A DNA stretch of 64,000 nucleotides from Duganella sacchari (GTDB taxonomy: Bacteria; Pseudomonadota; Gammaproteobacteria; Burkholderiales; Burkholderiaceae_D), in the NCBI RefSeq assembly GCF_900143065.1, contig NZ_FRCX01000007.1, positions 62,001 to 126,000 on the forward strand. Reading direction: 5' to 3'. Shown one piece after another: positions 45,455 through 52,425 of the stretch; within the stretch, counting starts at the first letter, position 1; each line of letters opens with the position of its first letter. The position numbers and the translations under genes were made by a program. The notes beneath the pieces are model-generated. The model searched no databases, had not been told where the DNA came from, and worked only from the letters and a program-made list of their open reading frames with translations.

Positions 45455-45496
45455 GTGCGTCACCGTACATACAGAGCAATTCATTGCCCTTACTCT
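45455..45496 (+). promoter_or_regulatory. Crp/Fnr-type site plus -10, before the Crp/Fnr gene
   Basis: GTGCG-TCAC-CGTAC-ATA (repeat 45455-45468), 22 bases, then TACTCT (45491-45496). The ATG at 45504 follows after 7 bases, so the transcript would be leaderless. Its direction fits activation of the regulator by itself. One of eight matching sites. Confidence 0.7.
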
Positions 45497-45503
45497 TGGT
45501 CAC

Positions 45504-46223
45504 ATGCACACCTCGATCTCACCCTTCACCGACGACGACCGCGCCCAGCCACGGCTGGCGAACAACCGCCTGCTGGCCTGCCTGCCGGACGACGAACAGC
45601 TGCAGCTCGCCGAGAAATGCGAAACGGTGCGGGTGGAAAATGGCCAGGTGCTGAGCGAGCCGGGTCAGGCGGTGCGCTACGTCTACTTCCCGATCGACTG
45701 CCTGCTGTCACTGCTGGCGGTGGCGGAAGGGCGCATGACGCTCGAGGTCGGCGCTGTGGGGCGCGAAGGCATGATCGGCGCCTCCTCGGTGCTGGGCCAC
45801 GAACTGGCGCAGATCCGCGCCGTGGTGCAGCGCTCCGGGCGTGCGTATCGCATGGTGGTGGAAGACTTCGTCACCGAATTCCACCGGCTCGATTCCCTGC
45901 AGCGGCTGCTGCATCGCTACACCGACACCTTGCTGGCGCAGGCGCAGCAGATCGCCGTGTGCAGCCGCTTCCACGTACTGGAAGCGCGGCTGGCGCGCTC
46001 GCTGCTGATTACGCGTGACCGTCTGCAATCGGAAAAATTCCACCTCACGCACGAATTCCTCGCCCATGCGCTGGGCGTACGGCGCGTCGGCGTCACCAAG
46101 GCAGCCAGCGCGCTGCAGCAGCAAAAACTCATCAGCTACAGCCGCGGCAACATCGAAATCCTCGACTCCGCCGGCCTGGAGTCCGTCTCCTGCCACTGCT
46201 ACACCATGTTCAAAGACAAATAG
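45504..46223 (+). CDS. Crp/Fnr-family transcriptional regulator
   Basis: A 239-residue regulator. The cNMP-binding-type sensor barrel spans about 20-140 (NGQVLSEPGQAVRYVYFPID, GAVGREGMIGASSVLG) and the C-terminal winged helix about 160-225, with LTHEFLAHALGVRRVGVTKA as the DNA-reading helices. It lacks the four-cysteine Fnr cluster motif at the N-terminus; CHC near the C-terminus is odd and unexplained. No Shine-Dalgarno precedes the ATG, in line with a leaderless transcript from the site at 45455. I propose it is the activator that binds the eight sites in this region; this is inference. The TAG stop ends on the first base of a palindrome. Confidence 0.88.
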   Translation: MHTSISPFTDDDRAQPRLANNRLLACLPDDEQLQLAEKCETVRVENGQVLSEPGQAVRYVYFPIDCLLSLLAVAEGRMTLEVGAVGREGMIGASSVLGHELAQIRAVVQRSGRAYRMVVEDFVTEFHRLDSLQRLLHRYTDTLLAQAQQIAVCSRFHVLEARLARSLLITRDRLQSEKFHLTHEFLAHALGVRRVGVTKAASALQQQKLISYSRGNIEILDSAGLESVSCHCYTMFKDK

Positions 46224-46306
46224 GGGTCAGGTCCGTCATTTCTACACGAACCCGGCAGTAGCCGCAGCTACTGCCGGGTTCGTGTAGAAATGACGGACCT
46301 GACCCC
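46223..46306. repeat. Long perfect palindrome, dispersed hairpin element copy 2
   Basis: Two 40-base arms (46223-46262 and 46267-46306), perfectly complementary, loop CGCA. The outer end reads GGGGTCAGGTCCGTCATT, which differs from copy 1 (GGGGTCAGTGCCGACATT) at 3 of 18 bases, while the inner parts are unrelated. The first base is the last base of the Crp/Fnr TAG stop. It would act as a strong terminator. Confidence 0.85.
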
Positions 46307-46355
46307 GAAATGAAAAACGGACCCGCAGGTCCGTTGTTGGTTGAGGCGGCGGGGA

Positions 46356-46580
46356 TTAACGTGGTGGCTTTTGTACCTGGTTGCCGATCACGCCGCCGAC
46401 GGCTGCGCCGCCGACGGTGCCGACTGCGCTACCGCCGGTCAGGACCGAGCCGGCGACGGCGCCAACGCCAGCGCCTACTGCGGTGTTGCGGTCCTGATTC
46501 GACATGCCTGCGCAGGCGCTCAGACCCAGGGTGGCCGCCAGCACGGCGGCGGTTGCTGCAATACGCTTGATGTTGTTCAT
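46356..46580 (-). CDS. Glycine-zipper lipoprotein (OsmB-like)
   Basis: A 74-residue lipoprotein: signal peptide with lipobox LSAC (Cys23), then GMSNQDRNTAVGAGVGAVAG and TVGGAAVGGVIGNQ, a glycine-zipper helix pair as in OsmB-type osmotic-stress lipoproteins. GGAGAACATC precedes the ATG. It is a single gene between the palindrome and the AsmA gene. I see no good copy of the Crp/Fnr-type site in its upstream 100 bases. Confidence 0.86.
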   Translation of the reverse strand: MNNIKRIAATAAVLAATLGLSACAGMSNQDRNTAVGAGVGAVAGSVLTGGSAVGTVGGAAVGGVIGNQVQKPPR

Positions 46581-46684
46581 GATGTTCTCCTCTGGCAGGT
46601 GGGGCGCGGTATTGCGCTCACCGATGGGGCCAGATTACGCAAGCTGGGCGCGCGCTTCCGTTCGGCACATCACATAGCCGGGAT

Positions 46685-48700
46685 TTACTTGCCCGGCGCG
46701 GGCGCGACTGGTTTGGCGGCAACTTGTGCCATTAAGGCCTGGCAGCCGGCCGTCTCGCCCGGGCCGGTGCTGACCAGCGGTACGATGGCGGCCACCGGCG
46801 CTACCACGGCCAGCGCCAGCGCGCCGCCCGCGCGCAGGGCCAGTGTGCCTTTGTCGACGCTGACCTCGGGCGCCTTGAAGGTGCCGCGCACGTAGATCGG
46901 CGCGCGCAGCGAGATCACGCGCACACTCTTGGCGTCGGGCTTGAGTGTGAGGTCGAGTTTTTCGTTGTCCAGGTTGACGGTGCCGCCGATGTCGATTTTG
47001 GCTTCGGAGGTGTCCACCACGAACAGCCGCGATTTCATCACGCCATGGGTTACGGCGAAGTCGGTCACCATGCAGTTGAGCTTGACCTGTTTGTCGCCGG
47101 CCAGGCGCGTCAGCACCACGCTGCCGAGGTTGAGGCCCATTTCTTCGAGCAGCAGCTTGCTCACGCTGCCCTGGTTGATGACGCCCTTGAGCTCGCCATT
47201 GGATGAGCCCAGCAGCCCGGCCACCGAGTTGCCGGTGGCGGACAGCGAGACGTCGGCGTTGACTTCGCCCACGGTGGCCTGCATGCCTTCGATGCCGGGG
47301 AACAGCTGTTTGAGTTGCAGGTGCTGGGCGCCGGCCTTGAGTTCGGCACGGATCGCCTGTGGATTGATCTTGCCGCTGCCATCCAGCATGACGGTGGAGT
47401 TGAAGCGGCCGCCGGCGATGTCGAAGTTCAACGGTTTCAGCGACAGCACACCGTCCTTGAGGTGGATCTGCGTTTCCAGTTGATGGATCGGCAGATTTTT
47501 GTCGCGGGTGATTTGCGCGGCCTTGTAGTTGACGTCGGCATCGATCGCGGTCCAGCGCTCGGTGCGGAAGGTTTCTACCGGCAGCACCTTGTTGCCGGGC
47601 TGGACCGTATCGGCGCCGCGCGCCTCCTTGCTGGCGTTGGAGTCGGCGCCGATCAGCGGCCCCAAATCGGACACTTGCAGCAGCCGCGATTGCACGGCGC
47701 CGCTCAGCAGCGGCCGCGGCGCCCCGGTTTTGAAGTCGAGCTTGCCGCCGATGTCGCTCTGGCCGACCTTGCCTGTGAACTGGTCGTACACCCAATGGCT
47801 GGCGTTGGCGCCGAGGTTGCCGCTGAGGTGGCCTTCGGTGACGAATGGCGGCGTCTCGGGCAACAGCACGCCGGTCAGGCCATACAGGCGCGCCATGCTG
47901 GGGCCGGACAGTTTGAGGCGCATGTCGAGCGCGGCCAGCGCTGCAGGCTTGGTCAGCGTGCCTTCAACGCTGATGCGGGTGCCGCCCACCTCCAGGTTGG
48001 CCGCCAGCGGGTAGGGCGTGGTCTGTTCTTGCAGCGACAGCACGGCGCCGGCCTTGCCGCTGCCGCTCACGTCCTGCTGGTTCCACTTGCCGTGCAACTG
48101 CCAGGCGACGCCGTAGCGGGCGTCGTTGATGGTGTCGACCTGGGCGCTGGCGTCAACCTGGGTCATGGCATCGATGTAGCGTATTGCGCCTTTCGAGAAC
48201 ACCACGCGCTGCACGTCCAGCGACCAGGCGGAGCGCTTGTCTTCGCGTTTGAAGGTCCAGTTGTTGTGACCGTCGGCGTCGCGCTGCAGCAGCAGCTTGG
48301 GATGGTCGAAGCGCAGCACCGGGATCTGGATGCGCTGGCGCAGCAGCGGCAGGGGCTCGATGACAAACGCGAACTGGCCGACGCTGGCCATCTCGGCCGG
48401 CGCCTGCATGCCGCGCGGATTGCCGACGTGGACGTCGCTGGCCAGCAGGTGCGGCAGCGGCAGGTAGTCGCGCCAGGTGCGGTCCTGACCGTTGTTGCCC
48501 TGCTGTTGCCAGGTCAGGGAGACCGCGCCACGGATCTCGAATGGCCGGTCGATGGCGGCGCTGATTTTTTCGTTGAGCCAGGGCCGTGCGCGGTTCCAGT
48601 CGTAACTGGCCAGCACGGCGGCGGCAATCACGGGCACCGCCAGCACAACGCTGCTGGCAGCCAGGGTAATACGGGTTCGGCGGGATAGGGACATGGACAT
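46685..48700 (-). CDS. AsmA-family protein
   Basis: A 671-residue inner-membrane protein with a single N-terminal helix (ITLAASSVVLAVPVIAAAVL), then NRARPWLNEKISAAIDRPFE, the AsmA entry motif, and long beta-rich periplasmic repeats. The C-terminal part (LDNEKLDLTLKPDAKSVRVI, LRAPIYVRGTFKAPEVSVDK) is the AsmA_2-type signature. A second hydrophobic stretch lies near 640 (ALALAVVAPVAAIVPLV). Family members are thought to help lipid passage to the outer membrane. Start at either of two close ATGs (48700 or 48694). Confidence 0.9.
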   Translation of the reverse strand: MSMSLSRRTRITLAASSVVLAVPVIAAAVLASYDWNRARPWLNEKISAAIDRPFEIRGAVSLTWQQQGNNGQDRTWRDYLPLPHLLASDVHVGNPRGMQAPAEMASVGQFAFVIEPLPLLRQRIQIPVLRFDHPKLLLQRDADGHNNWTFKREDKRSAWSLDVQRVVFSKGAIRYIDAMTQVDASAQVDTINDARYGVAWQLHGKWNQQDVSGSGKAGAVLSLQEQTTPYPLAANLEVGGTRISVEGTLTKPAALAALDMRLKLSGPSMARLYGLTGVLLPETPPFVTEGHLSGNLGANASHWVYDQFTGKVGQSDIGGKLDFKTGAPRPLLSGAVQSRLLQVSDLGPLIGADSNASKEARGADTVQPGNKVLPVETFRTERWTAIDADVNYKAAQITRDKNLPIHQLETQIHLKDGVLSLKPLNFDIAGGRFNSTVMLDGSGKINPQAIRAELKAGAQHLQLKQLFPGIEGMQATVGEVNADVSLSATGNSVAGLLGSSNGELKGVINQGSVSKLLLEEMGLNLGSVVLTRLAGDKQVKLNCMVTDFAVTHGVMKSRLFVVDTSEAKIDIGGTVNLDNEKLDLTLKPDAKSVRVISLRAPIYVRGTFKAPEVSVDKGTLALRAGGALALAVVAPVAAIVPLVSTGPGETAGCQALMAQVAAKPVAPAPGK

Positions 48701-48753
48701 GGGAGACCAGCTGAATTTTTATAGTTGCCTCATTTTACACACTCGGCGTTTTT

Positions 48754-48795
48754 GTGCGGCACCGTACTGATGCCAAAGCAGCATGGGGCTATAAC
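48754..48795 (+). promoter_or_regulatory. Crp/Fnr-type site plus -10, before the DUF4398 operon
   Basis: GTGCG-GCAC-CGTAC-TGA (repeat 48754-48767), 22 bases, then TATAAC (48790-48795). The start codon at 48833 is 38 bases on. It would drive a six-gene operon ending at the terminator at 51858. One of eight matching sites. Confidence 0.72.
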
Positions 48796-48832
48796 ATCAA
48801 CTGTACCGTTCATTTTTTTGAGGAGAACAATA

Positions 48833-49222
48833 ATGATGAATCTGAATACTCAATGGCAAATGATGTGCGGCATCGCCCTGGTGGCTGGCCTGAGCGCCTG
48901 CGCCAGCGATAAAACGCCCGCTACCGCTGACGTCGCAGTGTCGCGCGAAGCCGTGGCTGCTGCCACCAGTGCTGGTGCTGCCGATCTGGCGCCAGCGGAA
49001 ATGCAGTCTGCCCGCGACAAGCTGATGCGCGCCAATCAGGCGCTGGCGGCCAAGGATTACAAGACCGCGCAAGACCTGGCAACGCAAGCGTCGGCTGACG
49101 CCCAGCTGGCCCAGAGCAAAGCCAACTCGGCCAAAGCCACCACGGCTGCCGATGAGCTGCAAAAAAATATCCGTCTGCTGCGTGAAGAAGTGGCCCGCGC
49201 CAACGCCACCAGCCAACAATAA
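48833..49222 (+). CDS. DUF4398 lipoprotein
   Basis: A 129-residue lipoprotein (LSACAS lipobox, Cys at about 21) with a helical DUF4398 domain: LAPAEMQSARDKLMRANQAL, AAKDYKTAQDLATQASADAQ and a coiled-coil C-terminus LQKNIRLLREEVARAN. The start is one of two adjacent ATGs after GAGGAGAACAATA; the open frame reaching further up crosses the promoter. First gene of the envelope-stress operon; the OmpA-type gene follows after 18 bases and carries a similar helical domain, so the two may pair. Confidence 0.87.
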   Translation: MMNLNTQWQMMCGIALVAGLSACASDKTPATADVAVSREAVAAATSAGAADLAPAEMQSARDKLMRANQALAAKDYKTAQDLATQASADAQLAQSKANSAKATTAADELQKNIRLLREEVARANATSQQ

Positions 49223-49240
49223 ATCATCCCGGAGCCCATC

Positions 49241-50155
49241 ATGAAAAAAATCACTCTGCTGCCTGTTGCCTTTGCCATGTCCGTGATGTTTGCTGCCTGC
49301 AGCAGCACGCCGACCACCACTTCGCAGCTGGAACAGGCGCGCAGCGACTTCTCGGCGGCACAGGGCAATCCATCGGTGGCATCGAACGCGCCGCTGGAAT
49401 TCAAGGCCGCCTCGGATGCGCTGGACCGCGCCAACGCCGCTGCCGCGAAGAAGGACAGCCTGGATGAGATCGACAAGCTGGCCTACATCGCCAAGCAGAA
49501 GATCGCCACCGCACAGGAAGCCGCCAAGGCCAAGCAGGCGGAAAGCGATGTGGCCAATGCCGCCCGTCAACGCGATGAAATCCGTCTTGAAGCCCGCACC
49601 GCGGAAGCCAACCAGGCCCGCGCCAGCGCCGACCGCGCCCGTACCCAGGCCGAGCAGGCCAAGGCTGATGCCGACGCCGCCCGCATGCAAGCCGAGGCGG
49701 CTGCCAATTCGGCGCGCGACGAGCAATCCAAGAACGCCGCGCTGCAACAGCAGCTGGCCGACCTGCAAGCCAAGCAGACTGACCGCGGCATCGTGATTAC
49801 CCTCAACGACGTGCTGTTCAATGTCGACCGCGCTGAACTGAGCGCCGAAGGCATGCGCACCGCGCAGAAAGTCGCTGACGTGCTGATGCAGGAACCACAA
49901 AGCGTGGTGCTGGTCGAAGGCTTTACCGACAGCACTGGCACCTCGTCGCACAATCTGGAACTGTCGCAGCGCCGTGCCGAATCGGTGCGTGCCGCGCTGT
50001 CCGGCCTGGGTGTCCCACCCGGCAAGATCGCTACCCGTGGCTACGGCGAAGCCTATCCCGTCGCCAGCAATGCTGATGCTGGCAGCCGCCAGCTGAATCG
50101 TCGTGTGGAAATCGTGCTGTCGCAAAACGGCGCACCGATTGCCAACCGCCGCTAA
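49241..50155 (+). CDS. OmpA-family lipoprotein with coiled-coil
   Basis: A 304-residue lipoprotein: lipobox FAACSS (Cys20), a DUF4398-like helical part to about 85, an alanine-rich coiled coil to about 185 with repeats such as ARASADRARTQAEQAKADAD, then an OmpA C-terminal domain that binds peptidoglycan (LNDVLFNVDRAELSAEG, VEGFTDSTGTSSHNLELSQR, IATRGYGEAYPVASN, NRRVEIVL). It would tether the outer membrane to the cell wall. GGAGCCCATC lies before the ATG. Second gene of the operon. Confidence 0.92.
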   Translation: MKKITLLPVAFAMSVMFAACSSTPTTTSQLEQARSDFSAAQGNPSVASNAPLEFKAASDALDRANAAAAKKDSLDEIDKLAYIAKQKIATAQEAAKAKQAESDVANAARQRDEIRLEARTAEANQARASADRARTQAEQAKADADAARMQAEAAANSARDEQSKNAALQQQLADLQAKQTDRGIVITLNDVLFNVDRAELSAEGMRTAQKVADVLMQEPQSVVLVEGFTDSTGTSSHNLELSQRRAESVRAALSGLGVPPGKIATRGYGEAYPVASNADAGSRQLNRRVEIVLSQNGAPIANRR

Positions 50156-50179
50156 TTTATTACACTAGGAAGGACTATC

Positions 50180-50725
50180 ATGGCTGAATCCAATCCCACC
50201 CATCCGGCAGGCATCGACATCGAAGCCATCCGCGCCGCCGCCCGCAATCTCGAGGACGGCGCTGTCACCGCAGGCTATCGCGGCGACCGCGAGGCAGTGA
50301 TCGCGATGCTCAACGGCGCACTCGCAACCGAACTGGTCTGCATCATGCGCTACAAACGCCACTATTACACGGTGGCGGGGCGCGAGAACGCTGGCATCAA
50401 GGCCGAGTTCCTGGAGCATGCGAACCAGGAGCAGGAGCACGCCGACTGGCTGGCCGAGCGCATTGTCCAGCTCAACGGTGAACCTGATTTCAACCCGGCA
50501 ACATTGCTCGCACGCAGCCATGCCGAGTATGATGCGTCAGAAGACGTACAATCGATGGTCCGCGCCAACCTCATTGCCGAGCGCGTGGCGATTGAATCGT
50601 ACCGGCAGATGATTCAGCAAATCGGTGATTCCGACCCGACCACCCGCCAGTTATTGATCAAGATCATGGCGGTCGAAGAAGAACACGCCGACGATATGCG
50701 TGATTTGCTTGACGAACACGGATAA
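50180..50725 (+). CDS. Ferritin-like (bacterioferritin-type) protein
   Basis: A 181-residue four-helix ferritin-like protein. Di-iron ligands appear in order: E in NGALATELVCIMRYKRHYY, ExxH in AEFLEHANQEQEHADWLAER, E in NLIAERVAIESYRQ and ExxH in MAVEEEHADDMRDLL. It is similar to short bacterioferritin or Dps-like proteins that store iron or detoxify peroxide. No haem methionine was identified with certainty. AGGAAGGACTATC precedes the ATG. Third gene of the operon. Confidence 0.88.
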   Translation: MAESNPTHPAGIDIEAIRAAARNLEDGAVTAGYRGDREAVIAMLNGALATELVCIMRYKRHYYTVAGRENAGIKAEFLEHANQEQEHADWLAERIVQLNGEPDFNPATLLARSHAEYDASEDVQSMVRANLIAERVAIESYRQMIQQIGDSDPTTRQLLIKIMAVEEEHADDMRDLLDEHG

Positions 50726-50787
50726 AGACACTGCAGCTTCATTTGCTGTACAGTTTTCACATCAACAACCACAACAGGAGCTTCATC

Positions 50788-51090
50788 ATGCTGGAACAAA
50801 ACATCAGTACCGTGAATAACGACGTGAAAACTCTGGTTAAAGATGCCCAGGCATTGTTCACCGCCGCTACCGCGCTGACTGGCGAAAAGGCCGAAGAACT
50901 GCGCGGCCGCGGCATGCGCGCACTGGACACCGCACTGGCCAAGGCGCATGAGGCGCAGGTCAGCGCAGTGGCTGCCACCAAGGAAGCCGCCAAGCAGGCC
51001 GACGAATACGTCAAGGAAAACCCATGGCGTTCGATTGCCGTGGCAGCCGGCGTCGGCCTGCTGATCGGCGTCATCATCGGCCGTAAGTAA
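50788..51090 (+). CDS. DUF883 membrane protein (ElaB/YqjD-like)
   Basis: A 100-residue protein with a helical, charged N-terminal part (VNNDVKTLVKDAQALFTAAT, EAQVSAVAATKEAAKQADEY) and one C-terminal tail anchor: VKENPWRSIAVAAGVGLLIG followed by VIIGRK. ENPW and the GVGLLIG helix are signatures of the ElaB/YqjD family, which in E. coli is induced by stress and binds ribosomes at the membrane. ACAGGAGCTTCATC marks the start. Fourth gene of the operon, 62 bases after the ferritin gene. Confidence 0.9.
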   Translation: MLEQNISTVNNDVKTLVKDAQALFTAATALTGEKAEELRGRGMRALDTALAKAHEAQVSAVAATKEAAKQADEYVKENPWRSIAVAAGVGLLIGVIIGRK

Positions 51091-51096
51091 GCCATC

Positions 51097-51480
51097 GTGT
51101 CGCAAGACGAAGGAAATCGTCCGCCGGGTTTGATTGCGTCGCTGGGTCTGGTGACCCGCAACGCGATCGGCCTGCTGCTCAACCGGCTGGAGCTGGCCGC
51201 GCTGGAGTTGGCGGAGGTGCGCAATCACCTCCTCAAGCTGGTGCTGGTCTTTGCGCTGGCGGTGGTGGCGGGCTGCTTTGCGCTGGCCTATGCCACCGTC
51301 ACCATTGCCTATCTGGCCTGGCAGTCGCTGGGCTGGACCATCTTGCCGATCATCACCTGCGTGTTTCTGCTGATCGCCATTGGCCTGATCGTGTACGCGC
51401 GCGCCATGATCGCGAGCGGCAAGCTGTCGTTGCCGGCCACCATGGCAGAACTCAAATCCGACCGCGATATGCTGGTCTAA
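51097..51480 (+). CDS. Phage-holin-family / YqjE-like membrane protein
   Basis: A 127-residue inner-membrane protein with two helices (LVLVFALAVVAGCFALAYAT and TILPIITCVFLLIAIGLIVY) and the family N-terminus LGLVTRNAIGLLLNRLELAA. It begins with GTG 6 bases after the DUF883 stop. Despite the family label it is not a phage gene: the DUF883-YqjE-YqjK order is a common chromosomal operon. Fifth gene of the operon. Confidence 0.87.
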   Translation: MSQDEGNRPPGLIASLGLVTRNAIGLLLNRLELAALELAEVRNHLLKLVLVFALAVVAGCFALAYATVTIAYLAWQSLGWTILPIITCVFLLIAIGLIVYARAMIASGKLSLPATMAELKSDRDMLV

Positions 51481-51489
51481 GGAGCGCCG

Positions 51490-51855
51490 ATGAGCCATCA
51501 AGAAGAGGCCGCCGTGGCGGCGGAAAAACTAAGACTGATACGCGAAGGCGAGCTGTATCGCATCAAGGTGGTGCACGCCAAGGCGCTGGTGACCCAGGCG
51601 CTGCAGCCGGACGCGCTGATGCACGGCGCCGTCGAGCATGCGGTCGGCATGGCCCAGGCGCGCCTGGGCGGGTTGCTGCAGCCGGGTGGTTTGAGTGGCT
51701 TGAATTTCCGCTCGCTCAAGTCGCTGATGCCGTATGCGCTGACGGTCGGTTCGTTCATTGCGCGCAAGCGTTTGATCAAGCCGGCGCTGGCGTTAGCGGT
51801 GGTGGCCGGGGCCGGGGTGGCCTGGCTGCTGCGGCACAAGCGTACGCAGGAATGA
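51490..51855 (+). CDS. YqjK-like protein
   Basis: A 121-residue protein 9 bases after the YqjE-like gene, with GGAGCGCCG before the ATG. It has a charged helical N-terminus (AAEKLRLIREGELYRIKVVH) and a C-terminal hydrophobic segment (PALALAVVAGAGVAWLL) with a basic end. Placement and shape match the third gene of yqjD-yqjE-yqjK operons, but the sequence match to YqjK is weak. Last gene before the terminator at 51858. Confidence 0.78.
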   Translation: MSHQEEAAVAAEKLRLIREGELYRIKVVHAKALVTQALQPDALMHGAVEHAVGMAQARLGGLLQPGGLSGLNFRSLKSLMPYALTVGSFIARKRLIKPALALAVVAGAGVAWLLRHKRTQE

Positions 51856-51857
51856 AA

Positions 51858-51887
51858 CGAGGGCCGCAGATGCGGCCCTCGTTTTTT
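51858..51887 (+). terminator. Rho-independent terminator of the DUF4398-YqjK operon
   Basis: Perfect 11-base stem CGAGGGCCGCA / TGCGGCCCTCG with a 2-base loop, followed by TTTTTTATT, right after the stop at 51855. On the other strand it stands just after the stop of the 51886-52212 gene and may serve it too. Confidence 0.92.
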
Positions 51888-52212
51888 ATTGCTTGTTGTC
51901 TGCCAGGATCTGCGGCACTTTGGCCATGTCATCCTTGTAGGTTTGCTGGGCGTCCTTGAGGCAGCTGCTGCGTTCGCTGGCAGCGCCTTTCTGGCACGCC
52001 TGCCTGGCTTCGGCCAGGGCGGCGCCGATTTCCTTGCGCAGCGTGTGTTCCTGTGCGGCCTTGGTGGTGTCGGCCTGCTTCCAGCGCATGGGTTCGCCTT
52101 TGGCGATTTCCTGGTGCTGCAACTGGACGTTTTGCGGTGGCGTGGTGTCCTGTGCGTGCGCGGCCCAGACCGCGCACGCCATCATCACGCCGGTGATGAT
52201 GTGTCGAGCCAT
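51886..52212 (-). CDS. Small secreted protein, unknown
   Basis: A 108-residue exported protein with signal peptide MARHIITGVMMACAVWAAHA. The mature part is charged and helical (EHTLRKEIGAALAEARQACQ, ERSSCLKDAQQTYKDDMAKV) with two cysteines that could pair. I do not recognise a family. CAGGAGAACATC lies before the ATG. It is the last of a three-gene minus-strand run behind the Crp/Fnr-type site at 52900. Confidence 0.8.
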   Translation of the reverse strand: MARHIITGVMMACAVWAAHAQDTTPPQNVQLQHQEIAKGEPMRWKQADTTKAAQEHTLRKEIGAALAEARQACQKGAASERSSCLKDAQQTYKDDMAKVPQILADNKQ

Positions 52213-52227
52213 GATGTTCTCCTGAGT

Positions 52228-52380
52228 TTATAGCCTGCCGGTCAGCAGCATAATCAGCAGTATAACGACGATCAGGCCGGTGATGCCGCTGGGCGCGTAG
52301 CCCCAGTCGCGGCTGTGCGGCCAGGTCGGCAGTGCGCCGATCAAGGCCAGGACCAGAATAATCAGAATGATGGTACCCAT
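52228..52380 (-). CDS. DUF3309 small membrane protein
   Basis: A 50-residue protein: MGTIILIILVLALIGALPTW, then PHSRDWGYAPSGITGLIVVI and a second helix end LLIMLLTGRL. The LPTWPHSRxWGYxPSG core is the signature of DUF3309, a tiny two-helix membrane family that often travels with stress genes. AAGGAGAATTTT precedes the ATG. It lies between the glycine-zipper lipoprotein and the small secreted protein, with gaps of 45 and 15 bases, so one transcript is likely. Confidence 0.9.
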   Translation of the reverse strand: MGTIILIILVLALIGALPTWPHSRDWGYAPSGITGLIVVILLIMLLTGRL

Positions 52381-52425
52381 AAAATTCTCCTTGTTTTAAG
52401 CAGTGGACTGGTCCCGGCAATGGGG

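Noticed and set aside
46600-46660. A possible ninth Crp/Fnr-type site before the OsmB-like gene (ATCGG-TGAG-CGCAA on the minus strand).
   Set aside because: Too many mismatches in both arms and no matching NKA end, so it does not meet the pattern of the other eight.
51097-51480. Holin-family gene as a sign of a prophage.
   Set aside because: It sits in a DUF883-YqjE-YqjK type chromosomal operon with no phage genes around.
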